A stretch of 64,000 bases of DNA from Oscillospiraceae bacterium NTUH-002-81 (GCA_032620915.1 CP136052.1:1464501-1528500), one strand, 5' to 3'. Shown: positions 28,707 to 37,453, counted from the stretch's first letter. Notes: generated from the sequence alone by a model not told the origin. A program made the numbers and translations.

Positions 28707-28774
28707 GACTTTAATGTAACGAACGCAAAAGAAATCAGAGTTTGAAAAGGAACAACCAAGGGGGAACTTTACGG

Positions 28775-30631
28775 ATGAATATTACGGAGCTGTCGATTCG
28801 CAATTTCAAATCGATCCGGTGTCTGACGATGCACAATATGGAGCAGGCGCTGATCCTTGTGGGAAAGAACAGCACGGGAAAGACGGTGGTGCTGGATGCG
28901 ATTCTGGCAGTGACCGGCAATTATGAGATCCAGGACAGCGATTTCGCGCCGGAGGGGCAGAACATCGAGATTTCCATGACGCTGGACATTCCGGAGGAGG
29001 AGCTGCCTACCCTGTGGCAGCGGGGCATTGTGAGCAAATACAAGCGCTATGAGGTGTGGCACCGGGATTTCTGTGCCAAGCTGCCGTCCTACCAGGAGGG
29101 ACGCCTTTCCTTTACCTTTGTGGCCGGACGGGATGGCCGGGTGCGTTATGAGGATGGCGTGAAGAAGAACAACGCCTGTATCCCGGCGCTGCTGCCCAAG
29201 GTGTATTACATCGACCATTCCCGGAAGATCGAGGAGATCCAGCGGGATATTTTCAATATCCAGGGCGGGCAGGAGCTGAAAGCGCTGCGGGAAAACCGGT
29301 GCATGTTCGACCGCGCCAAGGCCTGCGACAACTGCTTTGACTGTATGGGGGTCATTGAAAAGAAGACACCGGCCCAGCTGTCCATCCAGGAGGCAGAGAA
29401 GTTGCTGGACTACAAGCTTTTTCACCTGAACATGGATTCTTTCATGGAAAAATTAAACCAGTATTTCCGGGAAAACAGTTCCCGCCCGGGCGAACTGCTG
29501 CTGCATAAGGATATGCGGGTGAGCGAAGCTTTTTCCATGAATACGGTGCTCTATAACCCGGAGCAGAAACGGGTATTTTCCATGGATCAGCTCAGTGAGG
29601 GCATGCGCAGCATGTACCTTTTGTCGCTGCTGGAAGCCTACGCCCAGGAGCCCACCAGTCTGCCGTCCATTATCCTCATGGAGGATCCGGAGATTTTCCT
29701 TCATCCGAAAATGCAGAAGACGGCGGGGGAGGTGCTGTATCGGTTATCTCGGAAAAATCAGATCATTTTCTGTACCCATTCGCCCACGATGATTTTTAAC
29801 TTTAATTCCCGGCAGATCAAGCAGATCCGGCTGGATGAGGACGGCTACACGGTGGCGGACGAGAATCCCGATATCGACGAGGTGCTGGATAATCTGGGCT
29901 ATTCGGCCAACGACCTGATGAACGTCAGCTTTGTTTTTATCGTGGAGGGCAAGCAGGACAGCAGCCGTCTGCCCCTGCTTCTGGAAAAATATTACGCTGA
30001 GATTTACACTGGGGACGACAAGCTGCGGCGCATCGCCATCATCCCCACCAACAGCTGCACGAACATTCGCACCTACGCGAACCTGAAATACATCAACAAG
30101 CTGTACCTGAAAGACCAGTTTCTCATGATCCGGGACTCCGACGGGAAAGACCGGGAGGGGCTGGTGCGGCAGCTCTGCGGCTATTACAAAGACAGGGAGC
30201 GGCAGGATCGGGGCAACCTTCCCCGGGTGCAGCCCCGCAACGTGCTGGTGCTGAAATACTATTCCTTTGAAAATTATTTTCTCGATCCGAAGGTCATGGC
30301 GAAGATCGGCGTGGTGAAATCGGAGGAGGATTTTTACCGGATTCTCTATGGAAAATTCCGGGAATATCTGAATAAGCTCACCAGCGTCAAGCATATGGAA
30401 AAAGTCACCGGCGTGCGCATCCGCTCCGAGGCCGATGTGAAAGCCCACATGGAGGAAATCCGCACTTACGTCCGGGGGCACAATCTGTATGATATTTTTT
30501 ACGGGCGGTATAAAGGGGTGAAAGAAGAGGAAATCCTGCGGCGGTATATCGATGAGGCACCCCGGGAGACCTTTGCGGACATCCTGGAAGCCATTGACAG
30601 GTTTGTTTATTTCGAAAATCGAAAACAGTAA
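28775..30631 (+). CDS. OLD-family-like AAA ATPase with C-terminal TOPRIM nuclease domain
   Basis: A 618-residue ABC-type AAA ATPase fused to TOPRIM. Walker A is GKNSTGKT in an N-terminal MNITELSIRNFKSIR context. The signature-like LSEGMRSMYLLSLLEAYA, Walker B IILMEDPEIFLHP and THSPTM switch follow. The TOPRIM part has FIVEGKQD, MIRDSDGKDR and YYSFENYFLDPK. The last resembles the E-N-Y motif of DUF4435/OLD nucleases found in anti-phage systems such as OLD/Gabija and PARIS. Four Cys lie between the two ATPase halves (CMFDRAKACDNCFDCMG), possibly a metal site. ATG 28775 has GGGGG about ten bases upstream; TTG 28742 is a weaker option. It stands alone, flanked by repeats. Defence is inference. 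Confidence 0.78.
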   Translation: MNITELSIRNFKSIRCLTMHNMEQALILVGKNSTGKTVVLDAILAVTGNYEIQDSDFAPEGQNIEISMTLDIPEEELPTLWQRGIVSKYKRYEVWHRDFCAKLPSYQEGRLSFTFVAGRDGRVRYEDGVKKNNACIPALLPKVYYIDHSRKIEEIQRDIFNIQGGQELKALRENRCMFDRAKACDNCFDCMGVIEKKTPAQLSIQEAEKLLDYKLFHLNMDSFMEKLNQYFRENSSRPGELLLHKDMRVSEAFSMNTVLYNPEQKRVFSMDQLSEGMRSMYLLSLLEAYAQEPTSLPSIILMEDPEIFLHPKMQKTAGEVLYRLSRKNQIIFCTHSPTMIFNFNSRQIKQIRLDEDGYTVADENPDIDEVLDNLGYSANDLMNVSFVFIVEGKQDSSRLPLLLEKYYAEIYTGDDKLRRIAIIPTNSCTNIRTYANLKYINKLYLKDQFLMIRDSDGKDREGLVRQLCGYYKDRERQDRGNLPRVQPRNVLVLKYYSFENYFLDPKVMAKIGVVKSEEDFYRILYGKFREYLNKLTSVKHMEKVTGVRIRSEADVKAHMEEIRTYVRGHNLYDIFYGRYKGVKEEEILRRYIDEAPRETFADILEAIDRFVYFENRKQ

Positions 30632-30642
30632 AAAGAAGTCGT

Positions 30643-30800
30643 ACAGTTCACGAGCGCCATTCGCAAAACCGCATCTGCGATGCTTTCCGCTGCGCTGCAG
30701 CTTATTTTTGCTCATTACATGGCGCTCCCTTCGCAGATTCATGAAGACAAATTTTTATGCGAGCATAAAATTTGCCCACAAGCATCTGCGAGTGAACTGT
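30643..30800 (+). repeat. interspersed structured repeat, copy 3
   Basis: A 158-base element with perfect inverted ends, ACAGTTCAC (30643-30651) and GTGAACTGT (30792-30800). Internal hairpins are GCATC/GATGC (30671-30683), GCTGC/GCAGC (30689-30701) and CAAATTTTTATGC with GCATAAAATTTG (30748-30774). It starts 12 bases after the OLD-like gene and may serve it as a 3' structure. Confidence 0.82.
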
Positions 30801-30815
30801 GACTAAAAATTGTTC

Positions 30816-30844
30816 TTGACATTTGACGGGAAAAGAAGTATTGT
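30816..30844 (+). promoter_or_regulatory. promoter of the T-box/trpXYZ operon
   Basis: TTGACA at 30816-30821, a 17-base spacer and TATTGT at 30839-30844, directly upstream of the T-box leader. Confidence 0.75.
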
Positions 30845-30859
30845 AGATTCAACAGAATG

Positions 30860-31165
30860 AAGCAGAAACCGAAGAGAGAGAGTAGTAGGTCAGTGCATGA
30901 AGGTGCAGAGAGCCGCCGGTGGTGTGAGTGCGGTACGGATTCCTGATTGAATGGACTCTTGAGGACAGCCCGAAATCATTCTTCCTGTTTGATTATCAGG
31001 AGAAGAGAAGGAAGAAGACAGTAGGCGCTGGCGGGAACCGAACCCGTTATCAATCAGGCATGTATGGTTGTACATGAAGCGAGTGGACGAACGTCAATTT
31101 GAGTGGTACCGCGATAATAAGAACTTATTACCGCCTCAGAATATTATTTCTGAGGCGGTTTTTTG
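30860..31165 (+). ncRNA. T-box leader, tryptophan specifier (UGG)
   Basis: A tRNA-sensing transcription attenuator. Stem I opens with GAAGAGAGAG (30871-30880), and the 3' side of the specifier loop reads GAATGGACTCTT. That places TGG, the Trp codon, at 30952-30954, followed by A as usual. The T-box core GTGGTACCGCG lies at 31103-31113. The terminator stem CCGCCTCAGAA (31131-31141) pairs perfectly with TTCTGAGGCGG (31148-31158), followed by six Ts. Uncharged tRNA-Trp should allow read-through into the transporter genes 210 bases downstream. The specifier is read by eye from its position relative to stem I. Confidence 0.9.
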
Positions 31166-31173
31166 TTGCACCA

Positions 31174-31234
31174 GTGTTCCAAGGTCTGCATTCGCCTGTG
31201 CTTGCACAGTGGCGGATGTCAGCCTTTGGAACAC
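31174..31234 (+). other. long hairpin between the T-box terminator and trpX
   Basis: GTGTTCCAAGG (31174-31184) pairs with CCTTTGGAACAC (31223-31234) with one bulged T. Inner CGCC/GGCG and GTGC/GCAC extend it to a near-continuous hairpin. No T run follows. It could protect the transporter mRNA after read-through or processing. Confidence 0.6.
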
Positions 31235-31241
31235 GCCCCCA

Positions 31242-31284
31242 CATGAGCATAAAAGTGGAGCGTCAGCTTCACGATATGTGAATT
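31242..31284 (+). repeat. 43-base leader repeat, copy A (before trpX)
   Basis: CATGAGCATAAAAGTG, then GGAGCGTCAGCTTC, then a YGATATGYGAAT block. The first 16 bases are identical to the copy at 38418-38459, and a small GRAGC/GCTTC hairpin is kept in both. Both copies lie between an upstream transcription unit and a lipoprotein-type substrate-binding gene. Confidence 0.65.
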
Positions 31285-31375
31285 CATCCACTTCGCAATC
31301 AACATCGGAATCTTGATCTTTCATCTGTGACAGTAAACGGGCAATGACCCCACAGCAGAAAAGGAGAAGAAGATT

Positions 31376-32461
31376 ATGAAAAAGAAAGTAGTAGCAGTCG
31401 TACTGGCAGCAGCAATGACAACAGCCCTTAGCGCATGCGGAAGCAGCGACAACACCCAGCAGAGCGCTTCCACAGACAGCGCAGCAGAGGAGACAACAGA
31501 TGCGGCAGCGGCAGAGGATACCGCAGCTGACAGCACAGACGGCGATTCTTATACCATCGGCATTTCCCAGTTTGCCATGCACGGTTCCCTGGACAACTGC
31601 CGGGAAGGCTTCCTGGAAGGCCTGAAGGAAGAGGGCATCGAGGAAGGCAAGAACCTGACTGTAGATTATAAGAACGCAGAGGCAGCCATGGATGTGGCAA
31701 ACCAGATCGCCCAGGGCTTTGTATCAGACGGCGTGGATCTGATCTGTGCCATCGCAACACCCAGTGCCCAGAGCGCATACAACGCAGCGATGAATGCTGA
31801 TATCCCGGTGATCTACACCGCCATCACCGATCCGGTGGCAGCGGAGCTGGCCAAAGAGGATAAGACTTCCGTAGGAAATGTGACCGGAACCAGCGATAAG
31901 CTGCCGGTAGAGAAGCAGCTGGAAATGATCCGTGAGATTTTACCGGATGCCAAGACCATTGGCATCATGTATACCACCAGCGAGGCAAATTCCGAGTCCA
32001 CCATCGCAGAGTACGAGGCAGCAGTGGAGAAATACGGCTTCACCCTGGAGACTGTTGGCATTTCCACCATCTCCGATGTACCCACCGCAGCAGACACCCT
32101 GATTTCCAAGGTTGACTGTCTGAATAACCTGACAGACAACACCGTCGTACAGGCACTGCCCACCATTCTGGAGAAAGCCAATGCCAAGGGCATCCCGGTA
32201 TTTGGCAGTGAGATCGAGCAGGTAAAGATCGGTTGCCTGGCTGCAGAGGGTTTGGATTATGTAGAACTTGGAAAAACCACCGGTAAGATGGCAGCAAAGG
32301 TGTTAAAGGGCGAGGCAAAGGCATCTGATATCCCTTACGAGATGATCGAGGACAGCAGCCTGTACCTGAACACCAAAGTGGCAGAAAACCTGAATCTGGA
32401 AGTACCGCAGGCAGCTGTTGACCGTGCAGTAGAGACTTTCACAGAAATTTCCGCAGAATAA
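31376..32461 (+). CDS. trpX: ABC transporter substrate-binding lipoprotein, TrpX family
   Basis: A 361-residue exported lipoprotein with lipobox LSAC (C21), then a low-complexity T/A/D/S-rich linker and a type-I-like periplasmic-binding fold of the TrpX/PF04392 family. Typical segments are YTIGISQFAMHGSLDNCREG, VDLICAIATPSAQSAYNA, VTGTSDKLPVEKQLEM and GTSDKL-like repeats. The Trp-specific T-box and the gene order with a permease and an ATPase match the trpXYZ systems predicted to import tryptophan from comparative T-box studies. AAAAGGAG precedes the ATG. Substrate is inferred from regulation, not from binding residues. Confidence 0.88.
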   Translation: MKKKVVAVVLAAAMTTALSACGSSDNTQQSASTDSAAEETTDAAAAEDTAADSTDGDSYTIGISQFAMHGSLDNCREGFLEGLKEEGIEEGKNLTVDYKNAEAAMDVANQIAQGFVSDGVDLICAIATPSAQSAYNAAMNADIPVIYTAITDPVAAELAKEDKTSVGNVTGTSDKLPVEKQLEMIREILPDAKTIGIMYTTSEANSESTIAEYEAAVEKYGFTLETVGISTISDVPTAADTLISKVDCLNNLTDNTVVQALPTILEKANAKGIPVFGSEIEQVKIGCLAAEGLDYVELGKTTGKMAAKVLKGEAKASDIPYEMIEDSSLYLNTKVAENLNLEVPQAAVDRAVETFTEISAE

Positions 32462-32500
32462 AGGGCGGACACTCTCTTCGGAGGGCGAAAGGAGAACAAC

Positions 32501-33382
32501 ATGACTTTGTTTATCGGCATATTGGAACAGGGCTTCATTTACGGCATTATGGCGCTGGGAGCCTACATTACCTACAAAATACTGGATTTTCCGGATCTGA
32601 CGGTGGACGGCAGTTTCCCCCTGGGGGCAGCGGTGACCGTGGCACTCATCAGCCGTGGCGTGAATCCGTACCTTACATTCCCCATTGCGGCGCTCTGCGG
32701 CGCCCTGGCAGGGATGTGCACCGGTCTGATCCACGTAAAGGGCAAGGTGAGAGATCTTCTGTCCGGCATCATCATGATGACCGCCCTTTACACCATCAAT
32801 TACCGGATCGCAGGCAAATCCAATGTGCCGATGTTCAGTATGAAAACGGCATTTGACAATGATTTCATCAACAGCCTTCCGGCAGGTCTGACGCCGGTAC
32901 GCTCCCTACTCGTGATCCTCATCGTGTCCCTGGCATGTAAGTTCCTTCTGGACGCTTACCTGTGCACCCGCTCCGGATTTCTGCTGCGGGCCGTGGGTGA
33001 CAACGATATGCTGGTCACCTCTCTGGCAAAAAATAACGGCACGGTGAAAATCATCGGTCTGGCCATCGCCAACGGTCTGGTGGCACTGGGCGGCAGCGTG
33101 ATGTGCCAGCAGCAGCGGTTTTTTGATCTGTCCATGGGCACGGGTACTGTGGTCATCTGTCTGGCCAGTGTTATCATTGGCACCAGCGTTTTTAAAAATG
33201 TGACCTTTTTAAAACCTACTACAGCGGTGCTTCTGGGCTCCATTTTTTACAAAGCGTGCGTTGCCATCGCCATGAACGTGGGCTTCCAGGCAACGGATAT
33301 GAAACTCATTATGGCAGTGCTGTTCCTGGTGATTTTGATCGTGAACAGAGACCGGAAAAGGAAGGTGAAGGGCCATGCTTGA
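32501..33382 (+). CDS. trpY: ABC transporter permease, TrpY type
   Basis: A 293-residue permease of the branched-chain amino-acid/sugar (BPD_transp_2) class with about eight hydrophobic helices. Characteristic stretches are GIMALGAYITYKILDFPDLT, LHVKG-like HVKGKVRDLLSGIIMMTALY and AVGDNDMLVTSLAKNNG, the cytoplasmic coupling loop. AAAGGAG is placed eight bases before the ATG. It overlaps trpZ by eight bases, indicating translational coupling. Confidence 0.88.
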   Translation: MTLFIGILEQGFIYGIMALGAYITYKILDFPDLTVDGSFPLGAAVTVALISRGVNPYLTFPIAALCGALAGMCTGLIHVKGKVRDLLSGIIMMTALYTINYRIAGKSNVPMFSMKTAFDNDFINSLPAGLTPVRSLLVILIVSLACKFLLDAYLCTRSGFLLRAVGDNDMLVTSLAKNNGTVKIIGLAIANGLVALGGSVMCQQQRFFDLSMGTGTVVICLASVIIGTSVFKNVTFLKPTTAVLLGSIFYKACVAIAMNVGFQATDMKLIMAVLFLVILIVNRDRKRKVKGHA

Positions 33383-34149
33383 ACTGCAGCACATTGATAA
33401 ATATTACAACCCGGGCACAGTCAATGAAATGTGCCTGTTCAAAGATTTCTCCCTGACGGTGCAGGACGGCGAGTTTGTCTCCATCGTGGGCAGCAATGGC
33501 TCCGGCAAAACCTCCCTGCTGAACATCATCTGCGGCAGCATTCCGGTGGATGCCGGGAAGATCATCATGCACGGCACGGACATCACCAACATGAGCGAGT
33601 ACCGCCGTCATGAAAATATCGGCCGCGTGTTCCAGAACCCGTCCGCAGGCACCAGCCCGGGCATGACCATTCTGGAAAACATGTCCCTGGCGGACAACAA
33701 GGGCAAGAGCTATAACCTGGGCCGGGGCATCAACAAAAAACGTATTCCTTTTTATAAGGAAGAACTGGCGCAGCTGGGGCTGGGACTGGAAGATAAACTG
33801 GATGTGCAGGTGGGAGCGCTCTCCGGCGGACAGCGACAGGCCATCGCCCTGCTCATGGCGACCATGACACCCATCGAGTTTCTCATCCTGGATGAGCACA
33901 CGGCGGCGCTGGACCCGAAAACTGCGGACATCATCATGCGTCTCACGGATAAAGTGGTGAAGGAAAAGAAGCTCACCACTATGATGGTTACCCACAATCT
34001 GCGCTATGCCGTGGAATACGGCAACCGGCTGGTGATGATGCATGAAGGGCATGCGGTCATCGACGCGGCAGGGGGAAGCGAAAGCAAAGCTTTCCGTGGA
34101 CGATGTGCTGGATGAATTTAACCAGATCAGCATTGAATGTGGAAACTGA
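33375..34149 (+). CDS. trpZ: ABC transporter ATP-binding protein, TrpZ type, frameshifted near the C-terminus
   Basis: The ATPase of the trpXYZ system. Walker A is GSNGSGKTS, the signature is LSGGQRQAIALLMA, Walker B is FLILDEHTAALDP and the H-loop is MVTHN. All catalytic motifs precede the break. Reading G5 at 34071-34075 as G4 replaces an abrupt end at 34115 with GEAKAKLSVDDVLDEFNQIS and a stop at 34147-34149. This is the expected C-terminus, so I annotate 258 residues across the break. The break is probably a sequence error. Even if real it would trim only the tail. Confidence 0.87.
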
Positions 34150-34198
34150 TCCCAAACCGAAAAAAACAGCGGAAATATGATATAAAAAAGGGAACATG

Positions 34199-34238
34199 CG
34201 CCCGGCCGGGATGGAAAATTCTGTCCGGGCGTTTCTTT
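34199..34238 (+). terminator. terminator after trpXYZ
   Basis: CGCCCGG (34199-34205) pairs with CCGGGCG (34225-34231) followed by TTTCTTT. Confidence 0.8.
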
Positions 34239-34272
34239 GGGTGCTTCTTTAATACAATAAAGTGCTATTTCG

Positions 34273-34302
34273 TTGACAATAAAGTATCATGTACGGTATA
34301 AT
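34273..34302 (+). promoter_or_regulatory. promoter of the opp operon
   Basis: TTGACA at 34273-34278 and TATAAT at 34297-34302 with an 18-base spacer, 40 bases before the oppB start. The sequence AATAAAGT occurs twice around it (34255-34262 and 34279-34286), a possible operator. Confidence 0.8.
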
Positions 34303-34342
34303 TATAATTTATAAATGGTAAATTTCAGGAGGAATACAAGTT

Positions 34343-35260
34343 ATGGTTCGTTATTTTGCAAAACGGCTGGGCATGATGTTCATCGCCCTGTTTTTGATAC
34401 TCCTGCTTACTTTTACACTGATGCACTCCATTCCGGGCGGCCCCTTTACCAGCGACCGCAAGGTGAGTGAAGAGGTGGAAGCGGCGCTGAATGAGAAGTA
34501 TCATCTGGATCGACCGCTGCCGGAACAGTTTCTGGAATATGTGAGCGGGATTCTGCACGGGGATCTGGGCCCCTCTTACCGGTATACCGGCAAGCAGGTC
34601 AATGATTTTATCGCCAACGGTTTCCCGGTGTCTGCCAAGCTGGGCTTTATCACCATCATTTTCGTGCTGCTAGCGGCCATTCCCATGGGCATCCTGGCCG
34701 CGGTGAAGAACGGCAAATGGCAGGACATGATCGTGATGGCGGTGGCCACCATCGGGGTGACGATCCCGTCCTTTGTCATTGCGTCCGGCCTCATTTACAT
34801 ATTTGCATTCAAGTTTAATTTTCTGCCCAGCTTCGGCGTGGAGAGCTGGAAGGGCTATATTCTGCCGGTGATCGCCCTGGGCGGCTACTCGGTGAGCTAC
34901 ATGGCAAGACTCATGCGCTCCAGCCTGCTGGAGGTCATGGGACAGGATTATATCCGGACAGCCCGGGCCAAGGGATTGAGTGAGACGAAGGTCATTCTCA
35001 AGCATGCTATGCGAAATGCCCTGATTCCGGTCATTACCGTGCTGGGCCCCACCATCGCCAACCTGCTGACGGGCAGTTTTGTGGTGGAGAAGATTTTCGC
35101 CATTCCGGGACTGGGTGTACATTTTGTCAACAGTGTTTCCCAGCGGGATTATACGACGATCATGGGCGTGACGATTTTCTATGCCAGCTTCCTGATGGCA
35201 ATGATCTTCCTGGTAGATATTTTCTACTGCCTCATCGACCCGAGAATCAAATATGAATAG
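34343..35260 (+). CDS. oppB: peptide ABC transporter permease OppB
   Basis: A 305-residue permease of the oligopeptide/dipeptide class. It has six hydrophobic segments, an N-terminal extracytoplasmic loop (LDRPLPEQFLEYVSGILHGDLG) and the cytoplasmic EAA loop (YIRTARAKGLSETKVILKHA). AGGAGG lies nine bases before the ATG. It is the first of five genes, oppBCDFA, and overlaps oppC by eight bases. Confidence 0.94.
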   Translation: MVRYFAKRLGMMFIALFLILLLTFTLMHSIPGGPFTSDRKVSEEVEAALNEKYHLDRPLPEQFLEYVSGILHGDLGPSYRYTGKQVNDFIANGFPVSAKLGFITIIFVLLAAIPMGILAAVKNGKWQDMIVMAVATIGVTIPSFVIASGLIYIFAFKFNFLPSFGVESWKGYILPVIALGGYSVSYMARLMRSSLLEVMGQDYIRTARAKGLSETKVILKHAMRNALIPVITVLGPTIANLLTGSFVVEKIFAIPGLGVHFVNSVSQRDYTTIMGVTIFYASFLMAMIFLVDIFYCLIDPRIKYE

Positions 35261-36425
35261 GACGGATAAGGATATGGATAATAAATGGGATATGCTCGAG
35301 TCCTCCAACGAGGATCGGGAGAAAATATGGGCGAAGAACCGAACCTTCGCCGGGGACGTGTGGTTCCGGTTCCGGCATAAGCCGACGGCCATCGCAGGTC
35401 TTGTCATCATCGTGGTGCTCATCCTGTTTGCACTGGTGGGTCCCATGTTTACCAGCTACAGCTATTCGGCGCAGAATCTGGACGTGGTCAACATTCCGCC
35501 GCGGATGAAGGTGTTCGAGACGCCGGACGGAGACGGCTACCTGTACATTACCCAGGCGCTGAAGATTCTGCATGTGAATGCGGACGGCACGCTGGGAGAG
35601 CAGCTTCGCAAGGTGAAGGACGACAAGAGCCAGTCCATGCTGATCTACGATTACAACGGCAAAGAGGTGGGCCTCTACTATGGCGTGAAGCCTTACGTGG
35701 TGGCTGACCCGCAGGCCAGAACGATCTATCCTTCCACAAAAGTGTGGAACAAGTCATATATTCTGGGCACGGATAATCTGGGAAGAGACATCCTCACCCG
35801 TCTGATGTACGGCACCCGGGTATCCTTGCTGGTGGCTTTCGTGGCCGCAGCGGTAAACATGGTCATCGGCATTCTGTTCGGCGGCATTTCCGGTTATGCG
35901 GGCGGCATGGTGGATACGGTGATGATGCGTATTGTGGACATCATCAGCACGATCCCGCTGACGCTGTACGTGATCCTCATCATGGTGGTGATGGGCTCCG
36001 GCCTGAAAAGCATCATCGTGGCGCTGGGTACGGTGTACTGGGTGGATATGGCCCGGGTGGTCCGCGGCCAGGTACTGAGCTTAAAAGGGCAGGAATTCGT
36101 CATGGCGGCCAAGACCATCGGTTCCTCCACGAAAACCATTTTGCTGGAGCATCTGATCCCCAACGCCATGGGTTCTATTCTCGTGACAGTGACCATGCTC
36201 ATTCCTTCCGCCATTTTCATGGAGGCATTTCTGGGCTATGTGGGCATCGGCTTACAGCCGCCGCTGGCCAGCCTGGGAACCATGTGCAACGATGCCACAG
36301 AGAACTTAAGAAGCTGTCCGCATCAGCTGTTCCTTCCGGCCCTCGTCATCTGTCTGATCATGTTCGGATTCAATTTCGTCGGTGACGGCCTGCGGGATGC
36401 GCTGGATCCGAAGCTGAAGAAATAG
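35253..36425 (+). CDS. oppC: peptide ABC transporter permease OppC
   Basis: A 390-residue partner permease with the N-terminal OppC/DppC cytoplasmic segment (FRHKPTAIAGLVIIVV). An unusually long extracytoplasmic loop (about residues 75-165) carries YLYITQALKIL and DYNGKEVGLYYGVK. The transport domain follows, with LGTDNLGRDILTRLMYG and the EAA loop QEFVMAAKTIGSSTKTILLEHL. The loop makes it ~90 residues longer than typical OppC. The overlapping ATG at 35253 is used; ATG 35274 is an alternative start. Confidence 0.93.
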   Translation: MNRTDKDMDNKWDMLESSNEDREKIWAKNRTFAGDVWFRFRHKPTAIAGLVIIVVLILFALVGPMFTSYSYSAQNLDVVNIPPRMKVFETPDGDGYLYITQALKILHVNADGTLGEQLRKVKDDKSQSMLIYDYNGKEVGLYYGVKPYVVADPQARTIYPSTKVWNKSYILGTDNLGRDILTRLMYGTRVSLLVAFVAAAVNMVIGILFGGISGYAGGMVDTVMMRIVDIISTIPLTLYVILIMVVMGSGLKSIIVALGTVYWVDMARVVRGQVLSLKGQEFVMAAKTIGSSTKTILLEHLIPNAMGSILVTVTMLIPSAIFMEAFLGYVGIGLQPPLASLGTMCNDATENLRSCPHQLFLPALVICLIMFGFNFVGDGLRDALDPKLKK

Positions 36426-36435
36426 GAGGGGCAGA

Positions 36436-37450
36436 ATGGACGAAATATTAACAGTAGATAATCTGAAAACGTCATTTATGACGAGCAACGGGGAAGTGCA
36501 GGCCGTCCGCGGCGTCAGCTTTTCCGTGAAAAAAAGGAGAGATTCTGGGTATTGTAGGCGAGTCGGGAAGCGGCAAGAGCGTGACCTCCATGTCGATCCT
36601 GCGGCTGCTGGCAGACACGGCCCGGATCAAAGAGGGAAAAATTGTTTTTGACGGCACAGATCTTCTGGGCCTTTCGAAAAAAGAGCTGCGGCAGATCCGG
36701 GGCGAAAAGATCTCCATGATTTTCCAGGATCCCATGTCCTCCCTGAACCCGCTCATTCCGGTGGGCAAGCAGGTGGCGGAGATGATCCGGGAGCATCATC
36801 CCGGCCGGAGCAAGGAAGAGATTAGAAAAGAAGTGCTGGCGCTTTTTGAAAAAGTGCGGATCCCGGAGCCGGAGCGCCGGTATAAATGCTATCCCCATGA
36901 GTTTTCCGGCGGTATGCGGCAGCGTGTCATGATCGCCATGGCACTGGCCAACAAGCCGGAACTGCTGATCGCCGATGAGCCCACCACAGCGCTGGACGTG
37001 ACGATCCAGGATCAGATCTTAAAACAGCTGCGGGAGCTGGAAAAAGAATACGGTACCAGCATCATTTTCATCACCCACGATCTGGGGGTAGTGGCGGAGC
37101 TGTGTGACCGGGTTATTGTCATGTACGGCGGTCTGGTCATGGAGGAAGCCTCTATTTTCGATATTTTTGAACAGCCGAAGCACCCGTACACCATGGGCCT
37201 TCTGGCATCCATTCCGGATCTGCATCAGGATAAAAGCGTGCGGCTCATGCCGATCCCGGGCTCCCCGCCGGATATGACCAATCCGCCCAAGGGATGTCCC
37301 TTCGCGCCCCGCTGTCCCTATGCGAGAAACATCTGTGCGGCGGAGCTTCCGGAATTTACCGAGGTGGGAGAGAACCATCACTCCCGGTGCTTCCTGCTCT
37401 ATCCGGACGCACCGGCCGACGAGAATAACCCATTTCGCAGTAAGGAGTAA
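36436..37450 (+). CDS. oppD: peptide ABC transporter ATP-binding protein OppD, frameshifted near the N-terminus
   Basis: An OppD/DppD-type ATPase of about 337 residues once joined. Reading A7 at 36529-36535 as A6 links [10 protein letters not shown] to [18 protein letters not shown], the Walker A. Then come [15 protein letters not shown], the signature [15 protein letters not shown], Walker [14 protein letters not shown] and the C-terminal oligopeptide-transporter box ([15 protein letters not shown]) with Cys residues typical of a [4Fe-4S] or zinc site in this subfamily. As given, the start and the catalytic part are in different frames; sequence error is the likely cause. It is eleven bases after oppC. 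Confidence 0.92.
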
Positions 37451-37453
37451 GTC

